64,000 nt of DNA from Lepas anatifera (taxonomy: Eukaryota > Arthropoda > Thecostraca > Lepadidae): positions 248,001 through 312,000 of the forward strand of contig JAOTON010000332.1 in NCBI GenBank assembly GCA_034440635.1, given 5' to 3'. A program made the position numbers and the translations under genes. This document shows, piece after piece, positions 20,958 to 31,984 of the stretch. A model generated the notes under the pieces. It was not told where the DNA came from, did not search any database, and saw only the letters and a list, made by a program, of their open reading frames with translations. The first letter of the stretch is position 1. The number at the start of each line of letters is the position of its first letter.

Positions 20958-22270
20958 TCAGTATATACCTTTCCAACGGAAAAATTTAAAAGTCAAAAAG
21001 AAAAAACAAAACTGTAAAGACTTTTAGTTCCAGAGTGTGTGGTTAATTGCCAGCGGGAGGTCTAATATTTACTGACACCATACTGTTTGCTGGTTGCGAT
21101 GCGTTTGTCTGCAGCATTTCACGTGTGATGAGAATTACAGCCGCATGACGGCACCATCGCACTGTGGTCGGAAACGCTGTCCGCGGGTGGCCACCGGGCC
21201 GTTTTTTGGATTTTGGAATTTAGGGGTTTTATGGCTGCCGATGTGAAGAAAATTGTTCAGAGTGTTCTGAATGACCACTATTATTAAGCTAAGTTGGTTG
21301 AAAAATGCACTTATTACTCATCAAAGTAAGGCGATGATGAAATCCAGAAGTAAGGCACTCGATGCGTCTGCTAGATCCGAGTTTTTAACTTTGAATAATA
21401 AACGTCAAAACTGAGTCAGACTAAAAATAATTAGTATCAAAATGTTCCTCATCATGTCAGCTTTAAGATAATTAACGTTATGTGTATATTTGAATTTTGA
21501 TAAAGGTATAAAATATGCATTTTAATTACCCCTTTTGTTAATCCACCTTACAAACTAGTTGCTAACTTTGAATAGACAAACAACAAAGTTACGTTTCTAC
21601 CAATTATATTTTTTGTGGAATAATAGGTCAAGTAATTCTCCGCCATGGCCTGAAGAGAGCTAAGTGCGCAAATGTGCGCAAAATTGTCCACAGTGTAAAT
21701 TGTACCGGGCCGCCCGCCGCCCGGAGACGTCCGCCCGCCCGCCACCCGGCGCCTCCGCGGCTCGCCACGGCCCGCCGCGCCGGCCTCCCGCGAGGTGCGG
21801 GGGACGCTTATCAGGTGCTTCCCATGTTGTATTGCTCGCCTTTATGCACATTATCTTCATTGTAAGCTCATAGCTTTTCTTGACCTTACCCAGACTCACC
21901 CTTGGTCAAGGTCACCCATGCATGAACCATGCTCATATTGCACTTAATTCGACATGCTATGATGAGAGGGGTACACTGATTTCTACTATCTTTATCTTCC
22001 TGCCGTCTGAGTATATGAAAGAAACCCATATTGTCGTGCGAACATTCAACGTGACCTTTTGTGACTTCTGGGAACATCAATTTTAACGAGGGTAGCAAAT
22101 GGTAGGCAACTCACAAACTCATTTCACTCAGGGGTTCCGAATGTCAATATGTATTTTGTTTTAGCCCAATTAGACGGTTAGTCTGAGAAGAGGCTGGGTA
22201 TGCCCTTTTGCATGCGGAGCCAGCACACCTGACCAGGTCGTTAGGGGTCCGGTTAGGTCAATTCATTTGC
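20958..22270. other. Intergenic with a sharp GC-rich block at about 21700-21815
   Basis: Most of this stretch is AT-rich with nothing recognisable. About 110 bases at 21700-21815 are extremely G+C rich (runs such as gggccgcccgccgcccgg). The open frames in that block on both strands encode low-complexity Arg/Pro/Ala peptides and are not credible genes. Confidence 0.4.
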
Positions 22271-22858
22271 TTAACACGCGCACTAGAGGGGGACCTCGGA
22301 GGTTCCCTCACCTGTTTCCGAGGTGGCGTAAGAACAGCTCGTAAAGCCGAAAAACGATATTTAGCGACATTCGACAGAATTTAACGGCGCATCGATTGGT
22401 GAAGATATCTAACAAATCGGCCGAAAATTTTGTGACCTATAGGCTTTCAAAATCAGATCTGCATTTTGAGATTGCCACAATTGCACGGTAGGACCAGTTC
22501 CCTTGCATTGGATACCGAGTGGTGACGTCATAACGTCATATAACCGGAATAATATGCCAAGGTCACCTCACATGAAGTTCTAGGTTAAGGTCGAAGTTCA
22601 CAGGTCAACGTCATATCAGAAATTTTCAAGGTCATTGACCCCAGCGCCTCCGGTCAAAAAGTGTTACCCGGTCGGACTTGTATTATTCTATGAAGTCATA
22701 GTTAAGGTACCTGAATGTAAAGATCAAGGTCAAAGGTCAAGGTTAAAGGTCATTTTTAAAGGTCAATCCTCATTTGCCATCAAACACTGGCAAAAGTGTT
22801 AGTCAAAGTGTACATTATCGGTATATCATCATATTGTGACCTCATAGGTCATTTCATT
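22271..22858 (+). mobile_element. TTAA family C copy, right end lost
   Basis: The left end is TTAA then cacgcgcactagagggg. Family C blocks follow (gacctataggctttcaaaatc, gtgacgtcataacg, atgccaaggtcacc), with dense hexamers such as caaggtcaaaggtcaagg near 22730. It stops where a LINE tail begins. Confidence 0.7.
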
Positions 22859-23157
22859 TCATTTCATTCATCTATTCATCATATTGCCCACGGAACAAGG
22901 CCCATTTACAGGCAAAGTCACATAAAATCGGATGTCTAAATAGGCTAAGAAAGTGTTACACACATAAGATCCACATAAGCAAGAAGTTAAAAACTTCCGT
23001 AAAAATTAAGAAGCAAAAGCATGTCAAAATTTGTAAAGATAAAACACGTCGGCTAAAAACGTTGTGCTAAAAATATAAAATATAAGACATAAAAACATAA
23101 AACTGGGAAAAGAACAGAAGACTAGAACCGACAGGTGCGATTATAAATATAATGTGG

Positions 23158-23207
<50 letters not shown>

Positions 23208-23329
23208 GTGTGTGATGACCTTTGCTCGAAATGAGCTGAAGGTATATACGTTTTAAGAGTCATATTTTCAGAAAGTGTTGTCAAGTAGTTAGAAATGTTT
23301 TCGGGATATTAGTCTGGGTTATTTGATGA
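22859..23329 (-). mobile_element. LINE 3' end, left of Penelope-like insertion
   Basis: The border carries an attttc-type tandem repeat (atttcatttcatttcatt); on the minus strand this is a gaaat tail of the kind that ends many LINEs. The coding remnant of a LINE in the same orientation resumes at 26347, past the Penelope-like element. I infer the two are one element split by that insertion. A TA repeat lies within it. Confidence 0.5.
23158..23203. repeat. (TA)n microsatellite
   Basis: About 46 bases of uninterrupted ta dinucleotide. Confidence 0.95.
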
Positions 23330-23984
23330 AAAGTTTAAACTTCCGAATATTTCGAGTTTATTGATAGCTCTTTTTCAACGGAATTTCGATCATGAACAGC
23401 CAAGTTTTTCAAACACAATATCATCTTCATCACTTGAGTTCCCTTCCTACATACCTCTCATTTAAATGAAGTATATTACGTATTCTTGCAATTCCCGCCG
23501 AACCATTAAACGCCTATTCGCTAAACGGCACAAATAATGACAAATAACACGTTTTGCAATTCCTGCCGAACCATTAAACGCCTATTCGCTAAAAGGCACA
23601 AATAATGACAAATAACCCGTTCCTTATATACACGTTTCACTAGCTCACAGCCCCTACTATTGATTTTATTTTTCCCTGATTTTGTCCAATCCTGTTGAAT
23701 TCTTGTTAACAATGATAATCCTAATACTACTACAATCCTGCAGCCATGACGATCCTCCTACAATGCTTCTAAAACGGGGTCCCAAATTGGGTTAAGTGTA
23801 ACGTTTCCTATCCCGATTTATATCTGCTTCCCTTATTCTAATTTCTATCGCTTCCTAACAGACCTTCTTACGGATTTTTGCTCTACTGCAACAATTTTAA
23901 CATCACGAGGGTTCAGATCCTTCCGACAACTATATACATGACATGACACTGCTGATTTAGAAAACCTGCCGTTCCGAATATCCC

Positions 23985-24431
23985 CTATATGTCCTCCACC
24001 CTTACCCATAGCGGCCTACCTGATTCCCCTATATATGTTGACCCACACTCGCATTTCATTTCATAAACTGCCCCTTTTCTCCCCTTACTCATAGGATCCT
24101 TAACATGCGTCAGTAAACTTTTGAAGGTAGTCTTAGAACTATGAGCAACCTTTAAGCCATGATTACGTAATGCCCTACTGATACGCTCACTGACTCCTTT
24201 GATGTACGGTACTGACACATACTCATGTTTTTCAGCGTCCCGTGGCTCCGTCTCTCCTTGCTCCTGCGGTCTTTGTGTCTTCGCTGCGGCTGCTCTTCGT
24301 CTCGCTCCTCCTGTTGATTGTTGCTCGTGGTCGTTTCGGCTCGCTCCTGCTCCTCCTGTTGACAGTTGTTCGTGGTCGTGTCGGCTCGCTCCTGCTCCTC
24401 CTGTCGGTTGGTTCTCGCTTAGCACAGACAT
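23985..24431 (-). pseudogene. GIY-YIG endonuclease end of Penelope protein, left arm
   Basis: This 148-codon open frame begins within the linker repeat (TGGAGASRNDHEQQSTGGA) and ends in GAVYEMKCECGSTYIGESGR, the GIY-YIG nuclease signature with its CxC. It duplicates the 3' coding end of the right arm. It has no reverse transcriptase of its own, so it is a by-product of the inverted arm. Confidence 0.85.
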
Positions 24432-25796
24432 TCGGAAGATTAATGTTCGCGAGGGAGACTTGCTAGTGAGTTTTGACGTGACACAACTCTACACAAGAGT
24501 GCCAGTGCTCGAAGCAGTTAATGTGACATGCCAAAACTTAGCGAAGATCCAACCTTGTGTAATAGGACGCCTCTCTGAGTTGAAACATTGCGGGAACTTA
24601 TGATTGCCTGTCTGGGCTGCAGATATTTTAAGGTGAATGGAAAATTTTTCGAACAGCGGGAGGGAGCTCCCATGGGTCTCAGCCTATCGGTGGTACTAGC
24701 GAATAGCTATATGGAGCACATAGAAACAGAAGCACTAACACTGCTAGGCTGAAGCCAAGGTTATTGCGTCGATACGTAGACGACGTTTTAGTCATATGGC
24801 AGCACGGTTTGAGCACGCTTTCTGGATTCCATGACCATATCAACAGCCTATCAAGAAACATTCAGTTCACACTAGAAACGGAGCAGGGAGGAACTCTAAG
24901 CTTCCTAGACATGCAAGTCTCCAAGGATTCAGGAAGACTAAAGACATCGGTTTTTAGAAAAGAAACTGCGTCAAACTTATACATCAGACACGATTCTCAC
25001 CATGCTTCAAGCATTAAAGCAGGAATCATTTCTTGTCTTGGTGCCAGGGCAAAGAACCTAAGCACAGACCCAGTGTCCTTGAAAAACTAGATGGTTGCAC
25101 TGAAAGCAATCTTCAAAGAAAACGGATACCCAAAACGGTTCGTCGATAAGGCCCTCAAGCGGACGGTTGAAGCAGCTGGGGGTACCAACCAACGAGGTCA
25201 CCAACGGGAGGAGCAGGAGCAAGAAGAAGCTGCTACACACACCCGCCAACAGGAGGAACAGGAGCAAGACGAAGCGATCACGAGAACCAACCGACAGGAG
25301 GAGCAGGAGCGAGCCGACACGACCACGAACAACTGTCAACAGGAGGAGCAGGAGCGAGCCGAAACGACCACGAGCAACAATCAACAGGAGGAGCGAGACG
25401 AAGAGCAGCCGCAGCGAAGACAGCAAAAACCGCAGGAGCAAGGAGAGACGGAGCCACGGGACGCTGAAAACATGAGTATGTGTCAGTACCGTACATCAAA
25501 GGAGTCAGTGAGCGTATCAGTAGGGCATTACGTAATCATGGCTTAAAGGTTGCTCATAGTTCTAAGACTACCTTCAAAGTTTACTGACGCATGTTAAGGA
25601 TCCTATGAGTAAGGGAGAGAAAAGGGGGGCAGTTTATGAAATGAAATGCGAGTGTGGGTCAACATATATAGGGGAATCAGGTAGGCCGCTACGGGTAAGG
25701 GTGGAGGAGCATATAGGGGATATTCGGAACGGCAGGCTTCTAAATCAGCAGTGTCATGTCATGTATATAGTTGTCGGAAGGATCTGAACCCTCGTG
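24420..25796 (+). pseudogene. Penelope-like reverse transcriptase with GIY-YIG domain, broken
   Basis: In order: motif A SFDVTQLYTRVPVLEAV (24460-24515), motif B REGAPMGLSLSVVLANSYME (24657-24716), motif C RRYVDDVLVIW (24767-24800), then SFLDMQVSKDSGRLKTSVF. A Glu/Gln-rich linker follows (25205-25430), built of 45-bp repeats, and then the GIY-YIG domain AVYEMKCECGSTYIGESGR near 25630-25690. The frame is broken by a stop near 24601, another after LTLLG near 24750, one at 25088, and a shift near 25480. The N-terminal part of the reverse transcriptase is missing at the left-arm junction. Penelope proteins copy RNA by target-primed synthesis; this copy is dead. Confidence 0.88.
25205..25429 (+). 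repeat. 45-bp tandem repeat in the Penelope linker
   Basis: Five units start at 25205, 25250, 25295, 25340 and 25385, encoding QEEQERADTTTNNCQ-like 15-residue repeats; the last unit is diverged. A shorter inverted version is present in the left arm near 24290-24415. Confidence 0.9.
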
Positions 25797-26346
25797 ATGT
25801 TAAAATTGTTGCAGTAGAGCAAAAATCCGTAGAAGGTCTGTTAGGGAAGCGATAGAAATTAGAATAAGGGAAGCAGATATAAATCGGGATAGGGGAAACG
25901 TTACACTTAACCCAATTTGGGACCCCGTTTTAGGAGCATTGTAGGAGGATCGTCATGGCTGCAGGATTGTAGTAGTATTAGGATTATCATTGTTAACAAG
26001 AATTCAACAGGATTGGACAAAATCAGGGGAAAATAAAATCAATAGTAGGGGCTTGAGCTAGTGAAACGTGAATATAAGGAACGGGTTATTTGTATTATTT
26101 GTGCCTTTTGCGAATAGGCGTTTAATGGTTCGGCGGATTGAATGTTTTTGTATTATTTTGTTTAGGAATAGGCGTTTAATGGTTCGGCGGGAATTGCAAG
26201 AATACGTAATATACTTCTTTAAATGAGAGGTATGTAGGAAGGGAACTCAAGCGATGAAGATGAATTGTGTTTGAAAACTTGGCTGTTCATGATCGACATT
26301 CCGTTGAAAAGGCTATCATAAACTCGTTTCGAAGTTTAAACTTTTT

Positions 26347-26990
26347 TAATACCCGATTAATATCCCCTTTCTCTTGAGCTGAAGGTGTCCTGAAATATGT
26401 CTGCTTGTGATCGGATGTCCAGGAATGTGTGCATGACTCTGGGCAATCTAACAAACAATCCTTCCTTCACGGTATTCACTCTTGCGTATGGCACATTAAA
26501 CAACGGTAAATGCCTCGTTGCTCTCACGGGCACATACAATGAGAAACGGCGTACTAAAAAGATGAGTCGATTCTACCTTTAATAACGTTGCGCATGAACA
26601 TCAAATCATGCTGACTTCTTCGTGATGACAATGACATGACCTTAAAATGATTAATGAGGTCGCTGTACAATAGTGAGCTAGATTGGTTCCGACAGTTTGT
26701 GTTCAACCATAGAAGAAATTTGTGTTGCACCCTGTCGACTCTAACACGTTCCGACTCTATATTTTCGACAGAATACGTTGCCAGAACCGGTTTTTTTCTT
26801 CAACGTCATGCAGAAGTGTTTGCACTTGTCCGGGTTTACATTCAATCGCCAAAGTTTGGACCATCGACACACTCGATCGATATCGCCCTGAAGCAAGGCT
26901 GCATCAGTCTTGTACTTGACCTGACTCTCATTGGCGTAGCCGTGCTTTCTGAACTTGTAGGGACGCATCCAGCCTCTTGATTAGGTACCC
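26347..26990 (-). pseudogene. LINE reverse transcriptase C-terminal remnant
   Basis: On the minus strand the sequence encodes DIDRVCRWSKLWRLNVNPDK (from about 26875), then ERVRVDRVQHKFLLWLNTN, then RRSQHDLMFMRNVIKGRID, and ends with LFNVPYARVNTVKEGLFVR near 26450. This is the usual order of the thumb and C-terminal region of APE-type non-LTR elements. A stop lies after RIDSSF (about 26580), and frames shift. No N-terminal reverse transcriptase part follows. Confidence 0.85.
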
Positions 26991-27093
26991 GACCGGACAT
27001 TTTAGGAGAGGCCAAATGTTACTTGCGAGCTAGCCAGCCGTCCCCTTTTTACATTTTTACACGAATTTAGGGCAGTGTAATTTGAATACTTAA

Positions 27094-27538
27094 AGGGAGT
27101 GTGGCACCTTGGTCGAATCCTGGAATTCATTGTAATTATAAGTACTTTTAGCCGAAGATCAAGGAGGCGTCCATGATTTCTCTGAAAAAATATACAATAA
27201 GCTCCATATTTATATTTTTAAATGCTCCTGTACGGAAATAAATAAATATATGCCTGTGGATGATGTCATGATCTGGCAACCACTACCATATTCAATACGC
27301 TTTAGGGGTTTCGATTGGCTGATACTCACCGTGACGTCAGCATATGTCGTCACACCAACAGCCATGAGAACTGTGGCCTGCTGCTAAGGGTACATGAGGG
27401 GTACATTTCAGGTAAGTTTTAGCTTTTTCTACGGAATTCTTGACTTCCAAGACAAAATATTGAGTACCGGATTTGCCGACTTGCTTTAAAATTTGGCTAT
27501 ATCGGTTAAACTCACGTTATGAATGTGCCACATTCCCG
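27094..27538 (+). mobile_element. TTAA family D MITE
   Basis: The left TTAA is at 27090-27093. The right TTAA at 27539-27542 is shared with the family A element that starts at 27543. Ends: agggagtgtggcacc and gtgccacattcccg. It holds attggct (27314-27320) and tgacgtca at 27332-27339. Length 445 bp. Confidence 0.88.
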
Positions 27539-27542
27539 TTAA

Positions 27543-28391
27543 CACGTTCTTTGACGGGGATCTGAGCCACCTACGCTTTGACGGGGGGGGTGGGGGCAGG
27601 TACCAGCCCCCTAAGATCTCGAGAACCATACTAGATAGCGAAAAACGGTAAACGACGTTTAGTAGCTCATCCACCTCTCTATCGAAAATATTTGCACTAT
27701 TTTTTCAGGTCACGTTTAAGGTCACTAGAGGTCAAAACATGCCGTCATAGGGATAGCATTTAAATGAAGGTTTTCGGCCATTGCATCTGAACAAGTAAAG
27801 ATAGATCAAACAATTTGAACCATTAAAATCCTCGCAGCAAGCCGAATCCATGATATATAACATGGCCCTGCTAGGTGCTTTGCCGAACGCCTTATAAAAG
27901 CCCTTACAACAATAATGGTCAAATCAGGTCTAATATGTCATTGGACCTGACCTGAAGTCAAGTCAAGGTCAAATTAGATCAAAATGCATATCTTTAGAAC
28001 CTCAAAGACAAGTTATTTAATTAAAACCACTTTTCTCATGTATTTCCAAGGAATAGGTCAAGCCTCGTACCTGACCTTAGGTCATCGATTTAAAAAATAA
28101 CGGAACATATTTTAGACAGCTCGGTGGGCTCAGTATGTGGCATGAGTTTCAATGGGATAAGTTCCCCCTGCTCCGAATTATGTTAGCTTTTTTTAGGTGT
28201 TAACTTCTTTAGGTCAGGTCACTTGACCTGTACTGGTGACCTGACCAGAGTGACCTAACTTTAGGTTTTTGACAAAAGTTGTAAAAATGATGAAAAGGTA
28301 TACCAAAAACGGGCGCGTGCCGTTTTTATGTTATCTCCAAAAAATCCGAACGGGCGGGTATCCAACCCCCTCTCCTCTGTCAATGCGCGTG
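27543..28391 (+). mobile_element. TTAA family A element, older copy
   Basis: The element begins cacgttctttgacgggg and ends gtcaatgcgcgtg. TTAA at 27539-27542 is shared with family D on its left, and TTAA at 28392-28395 with another family A on its right. It is more diverged than its neighbour, but keeps the aggtca clusters near 27940-27975. It encodes nothing. Confidence 0.85.
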
Positions 28392-28395
28392 TTAA

Positions 28396-29235
28396 CACGC
28401 GCATTGACGGGGTCTGAGCCGCCTTCGCATTGACGGGTGGGGGCGGGTACCCGCCCCCTAAGATCTCGAGAACCACGGTAGGTAGCGAAAAACGGTAAAC
28501 GGCGTTGGGCTGCCCATCCACTTTTCCATCGAAAACATTTGTACCATTTTTTGTCAGGTCACATTTAAGGTCACGAGAGGTCAAAACATGCCCGTCATAG
28601 GGATAACATGTAAATTCAGTTTTTCGGCCATTACATCTGAACAAGTAAAGATAGAGCAAAACAACTTAAACTGTATGAATCCTCTTAGCAAGCCGAATCG
28701 AATGATATATAATTTGACCTTGCTAGGTCAAATCAAGGATTTGACCTGACCTGAGGTCAGGTCAGAGTCAAATTATATAAAATGCATATCATTAGAACTG
28801 CAAAGCCCAGGCGAGTCTAACGCAGCTAAAATAAATGCTCTATCACCATCTGTTACTGATTTATTCCGTAAAAACCATTTTTCCCATGTATTTCCAATGG
28901 AGAGGTCATGCCTCGTACCTGACCTTAGGTCATCGATATCAAAAAAACCGGAACATATTTTAGAGAACTTGGTGGGGCCATTATGTGATATGAGTTTCAA
29001 TCGGATAAGTTCACCCTGCTCCGACTTATGCTATCTTAAACTTTTTTTGAGGTCGGGTTACTTGACCTGTACTGGTGACCTGACCTGAGATGACCTAACC
29101 TTAAAGTTTTTACAGAAGTTGTAAAAATGATGAGGGAAAAGGTATACCAAGTACGGCGGCGCTACGCGCCGCCGTTTTTCTACTGTCTCCGAAAAACCCG
29201 AGGGGGGCGGGTACCCGCCCCCGTCAATGCGCGTG
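28396..29235 (+). mobile_element. TTAA family A element, intact 840 bp
   Basis: The element is bounded by TTAA at 28392-28395 and 29236-29239 with inverted ends cacgcgcattgacgggg and its complement. A perfect 20-base palindrome GGGGGCGGGTACCCGCCCCC lies at 28439-28458, and another at 29203-29222. A central palindrome at 28742-28764 has arms tgacctgacct and aggtcaggtca around one g. A second, at 28713-28732, pairs tttgacct with aggtcaaa. The hairpin ggcggcgctacgcgccgcc is near the right end. No protein is recognised. Confidence 0.92.
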
Positions 29236-29396
29236 TTAAAGCGAGCACAGACTGTATGTTGGATTGGGAAAGCGTCTGAATGCGGCCATTTGCGTGTCTA
29301 AGAAGTTTGGAGATAAACCTGGCTGCCTGTCTCAGCCTTGACTACTATCAGATCCCAGTACTGACACGTCGAGCATAAAAGTAAAACGTCAATTAA

Positions 29397-30236
29397 CACG
29401 CGCATTGACGGGGGGCGGGTACCCGCCCCCCTTGGGTTTTTCGGAGATAGCAGAAAAACGGTGGCACGTAGCGCCGCCGTACTTGGTATACCTTTTCCTC
29501 ATCATTTTTACAACTTCTGTGAAAATTTTAAGGTTAGGTCATCTCAGGTCAGGTCACCAGTACAGGCCAAGTGACCTGACCTCAAAAAAAGTTTAAGATA
29601 GCATACATCGGAGCAGGGTGAACTTATCCGATTGAAACTCATATAACATAATGGCCCCACCGAGTTCTCTAAAATATGTTCCGGTATTTTTGATATCGAT
29701 GACCTAAGGTCAGGTACGAGGCATGACCTCTCCATTGGAAATGCATGGGAAAAATGGTTTTTACAGAATAACTCAGTAACGGATGGTGATAGAGCATTTA
29801 TTTTAGCTGCATTAGACTCGCCTGGGCTTTGCGGTTCTAATGATATGCATTTTATATAATTTGACCCTGACCTGACCTCAGGTCAGGTCAAATCCTTGAT
29901 TTGATCTAGCAAGGTCAAATTATATATCATTCGATTCGGCTTGCTAAGAGGATTCATATAGTTCAAGTCGTTTTGCTCTATCTTTACTTGTTCAGATGTA
30001 ATGGCCGAAAAACTGAATTTACATGTTATCCCTATGACGGGCATGTTTTGACCTCTCGTGACCTTAAATGTGACCTGACAAAAAATGGTACAAATGTTTT
30101 CGATGGAGAAGTGGATGGGCAGCCCAACGCCGTTTACCGTTTTTCGCTACCTACCGTGGTTCTCGAGATCTTAGGGGGCGGGTACCCGCCCCCCCCGTCA
30201 ATGCGAAGGTGGCTCAGACCCCCGTCAATGCGCGTG
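29397..30236 (-). mobile_element. TTAA family A element, intact 840 bp, inverted
   Basis: The element is bounded by TTAA at 29393-29396 and 30237-30240. It has exactly the same length as 28396-29235 and lies in opposite orientation, 161 bases away, so the pair forms a very long inverted repeat. All family landmarks are present. The 163-codon and 132-codon open frames in the two copies are the same repeat-derived peptide. Confidence 0.92.
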
Positions 30237-30240
30237 TTAA

Positions 30241-31439
30241 CATTCTCGCCCACTCAGGAAGCCTATCTCATCGGCTCACACGAGCAGCAGTGCTCAAAGT
30301 ACTCCATAACCTTCTTAGCAAAACAAGACGATTATCTTGAGATTTGCGGAGCGGTAACATTACGCCGGTTGGCACGGTCGCGTATGCCGGCCTGTTGGTG
30401 GGCTCGTCCGGCAGGCTTCTGCCCATGGCTGTCGCCATCGGAGGAGCGCCATGAAATCGGTTGATCCTAAACTGTTTTATATTGAACGCATGTTTTGGAT
30501 GTTTGGTTAGTTGATTTGGTTATTTTGAACGTGTATGAATGAATACATGGGTTTATTAGAATTATCGTTAGAGCGCCGCCAAGACTTAAGCCCACCGCGG
30601 TTTTTGCACTAGACTTAACGCTATTTCTGTTATGTCTTTGTATGCCAATTAATGTATCTGCATCTTTACATAACTTTACAGCCCACCCATGTTCAGTGTA
30701 GGGGAAATTTCCCATTTTGTCCTAACATAGATCTGCCACTGCAATCAGCAAACCTGTGATTGCACCCAGGGTCTGCTAGAAAATGTTTGACAAACTCAAC
30801 CTCTTCTGGAGCCACTAAATTGTCGGTTGGCCTGTCCACCTGTTGACCTGTTGATATGGTCGAGGAAAATCGGATCTTTGGATAGAACTAAGCCTAAGTG
30901 TTTCTTTTTATCACGTTTGAAAATTTCTACGCCAAATTTTAAACGGGGATCGACTGTTTTACGTTTAAAAAATTGTTTATATTTTTTCGACGGAAATGTG
31001 GGTTATAGCCAACACCTGGGCTTATCCATAAATGTCCGCCATGTCTTTGCAGCAGCAATGCTGAATCGTCATTATGTCATCAATTATGTGAGGCGCTCTG
31101 AGAGAGGGGATTTGGGGCTTTAGTAAACATACCGTCAAGGTAGGTAAATTATTGTGAATAATGAGCCGAGCATGGATCGCTGTGCACCTCCTGATTTTAG
31201 TTCTTTTATATCTGATGATACTAATAATAACGTTGGAGATGAGATTAGGGATGGTTTTGATGATGTTGGGAGCGTTGGTAATGAGCTATTGTCAAGTATT
31301 ATCCCATAGTTCCGTTCTGGCAAGTATAAATTAATCAATTTCAAGAGTTGCCCTAAATCCCCAATACTATGTTTACGCTTGGCGAGGAGACCATACTGCC
31401 ATGGAGATGACCAGTTTTCTTAAATGTCTTTATAATTAG
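30241..31439. other. Intergenic, nothing recognised
   Basis: Open frames at 30827-31123 and, inverted, 31135-31344 show no recognisable domain. No RNA gene is visible. Confidence 0.4.
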
Positions 31440-31980
31440 TGATGAGTTCGGATTCATTACTCAGGTCAAATATGTGATTTGACCTGACTTGAGGTCAGAT
31501 CAAGGACAAATTAGGTCAAAATGTATATCGTTAGAACTGCAAAGAAATAATAATCTAGTTCAGGTAAAATAAACGCCCTGTCACTATACATTAATAAGTT
31601 ATTCAGTTAAAACTATTTTTCCCATGCATTTCCTATATATAGGCATTGGCTCCTATCTGACCTTAGGCCATCTATATAAAAAATAGCGGGACACATATTA
31701 AAGAAGTCGATGGGCCCATTATGTGATATGAGTTTCAACCGGATTAGTTTGCCCTGTTCCGACTTATGCTATCGTGAACTTCTTTTGACGTCAGGTCACT
31801 TGCCCTGTACTGGCAATCTGACCTGAGTTGACCTAGCCTTAGAATGTGGAAAAAAGTGTAAAAATGATCAGAGAAAAGGTGTGCCAAGTACGGCGGCGCT
31901 AAGCGTCGCCGTTTGTATGTTATTTCCAAAAAACCCGAGGGGGCTGAGTACCCGCCTCCCCCCACCCGTCAATGCGCGTG
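31440..31980 (+). mobile_element. TTAA family A element, 5'-truncated
   Basis: It carries the right two-thirds of family A: the gatttgacctgacttgaggtc cluster, the hairpin near 31892, and the end cgtcaatgcgcgtg. The right target site is degenerate (tgaa at 31981-31984). The left boundary is only approximate. Confidence 0.75.
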
Positions 31981-31984
31981 TGAA

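Larger units (their letters stand above)
23330..26346 (+). mobile_element. Penelope-like element with inverted terminal arms
   Basis: The element has about 1.05-kb inverted arms (23330-24419 and roughly 25270-26346) around a plus-strand reverse transcriptase segment. The outer ends match: aagtttaaac at 23329 and gaagtttaaac at 26335. Shared blocks include ccgaaccattaaacgcctat and its complement. Each arm encodes the GIY-YIG end of the protein, the left on the minus strand and the right on the plus strand. Inverted Penelope LTR-like arms are a known trait of this class. It interrupts an older LINE (22859-23329 and 26347-26990). Confidence 0.85.

Noticed and set aside
24199..24603. 134-codon plus-strand open frame over the Penelope left arm
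   Set aside because: Its first half is antisense to the GIY-YIG linker; only the final part (from about 24430) is real reverse transcriptase sequence, which I annotated separately.
23330..26346. Hammerhead ribozyme in the Penelope arms
   Set aside because: Such motifs are known in Penelope arms, but I could not find a ctgatga...gaaa core with matching stems on either strand.
27090..30240. CRISPR-like array
   Set aside because: The repeats are long (about 450-850 bp) dispersed transposons in eukaryotic DNA, not short regularly spaced repeats.
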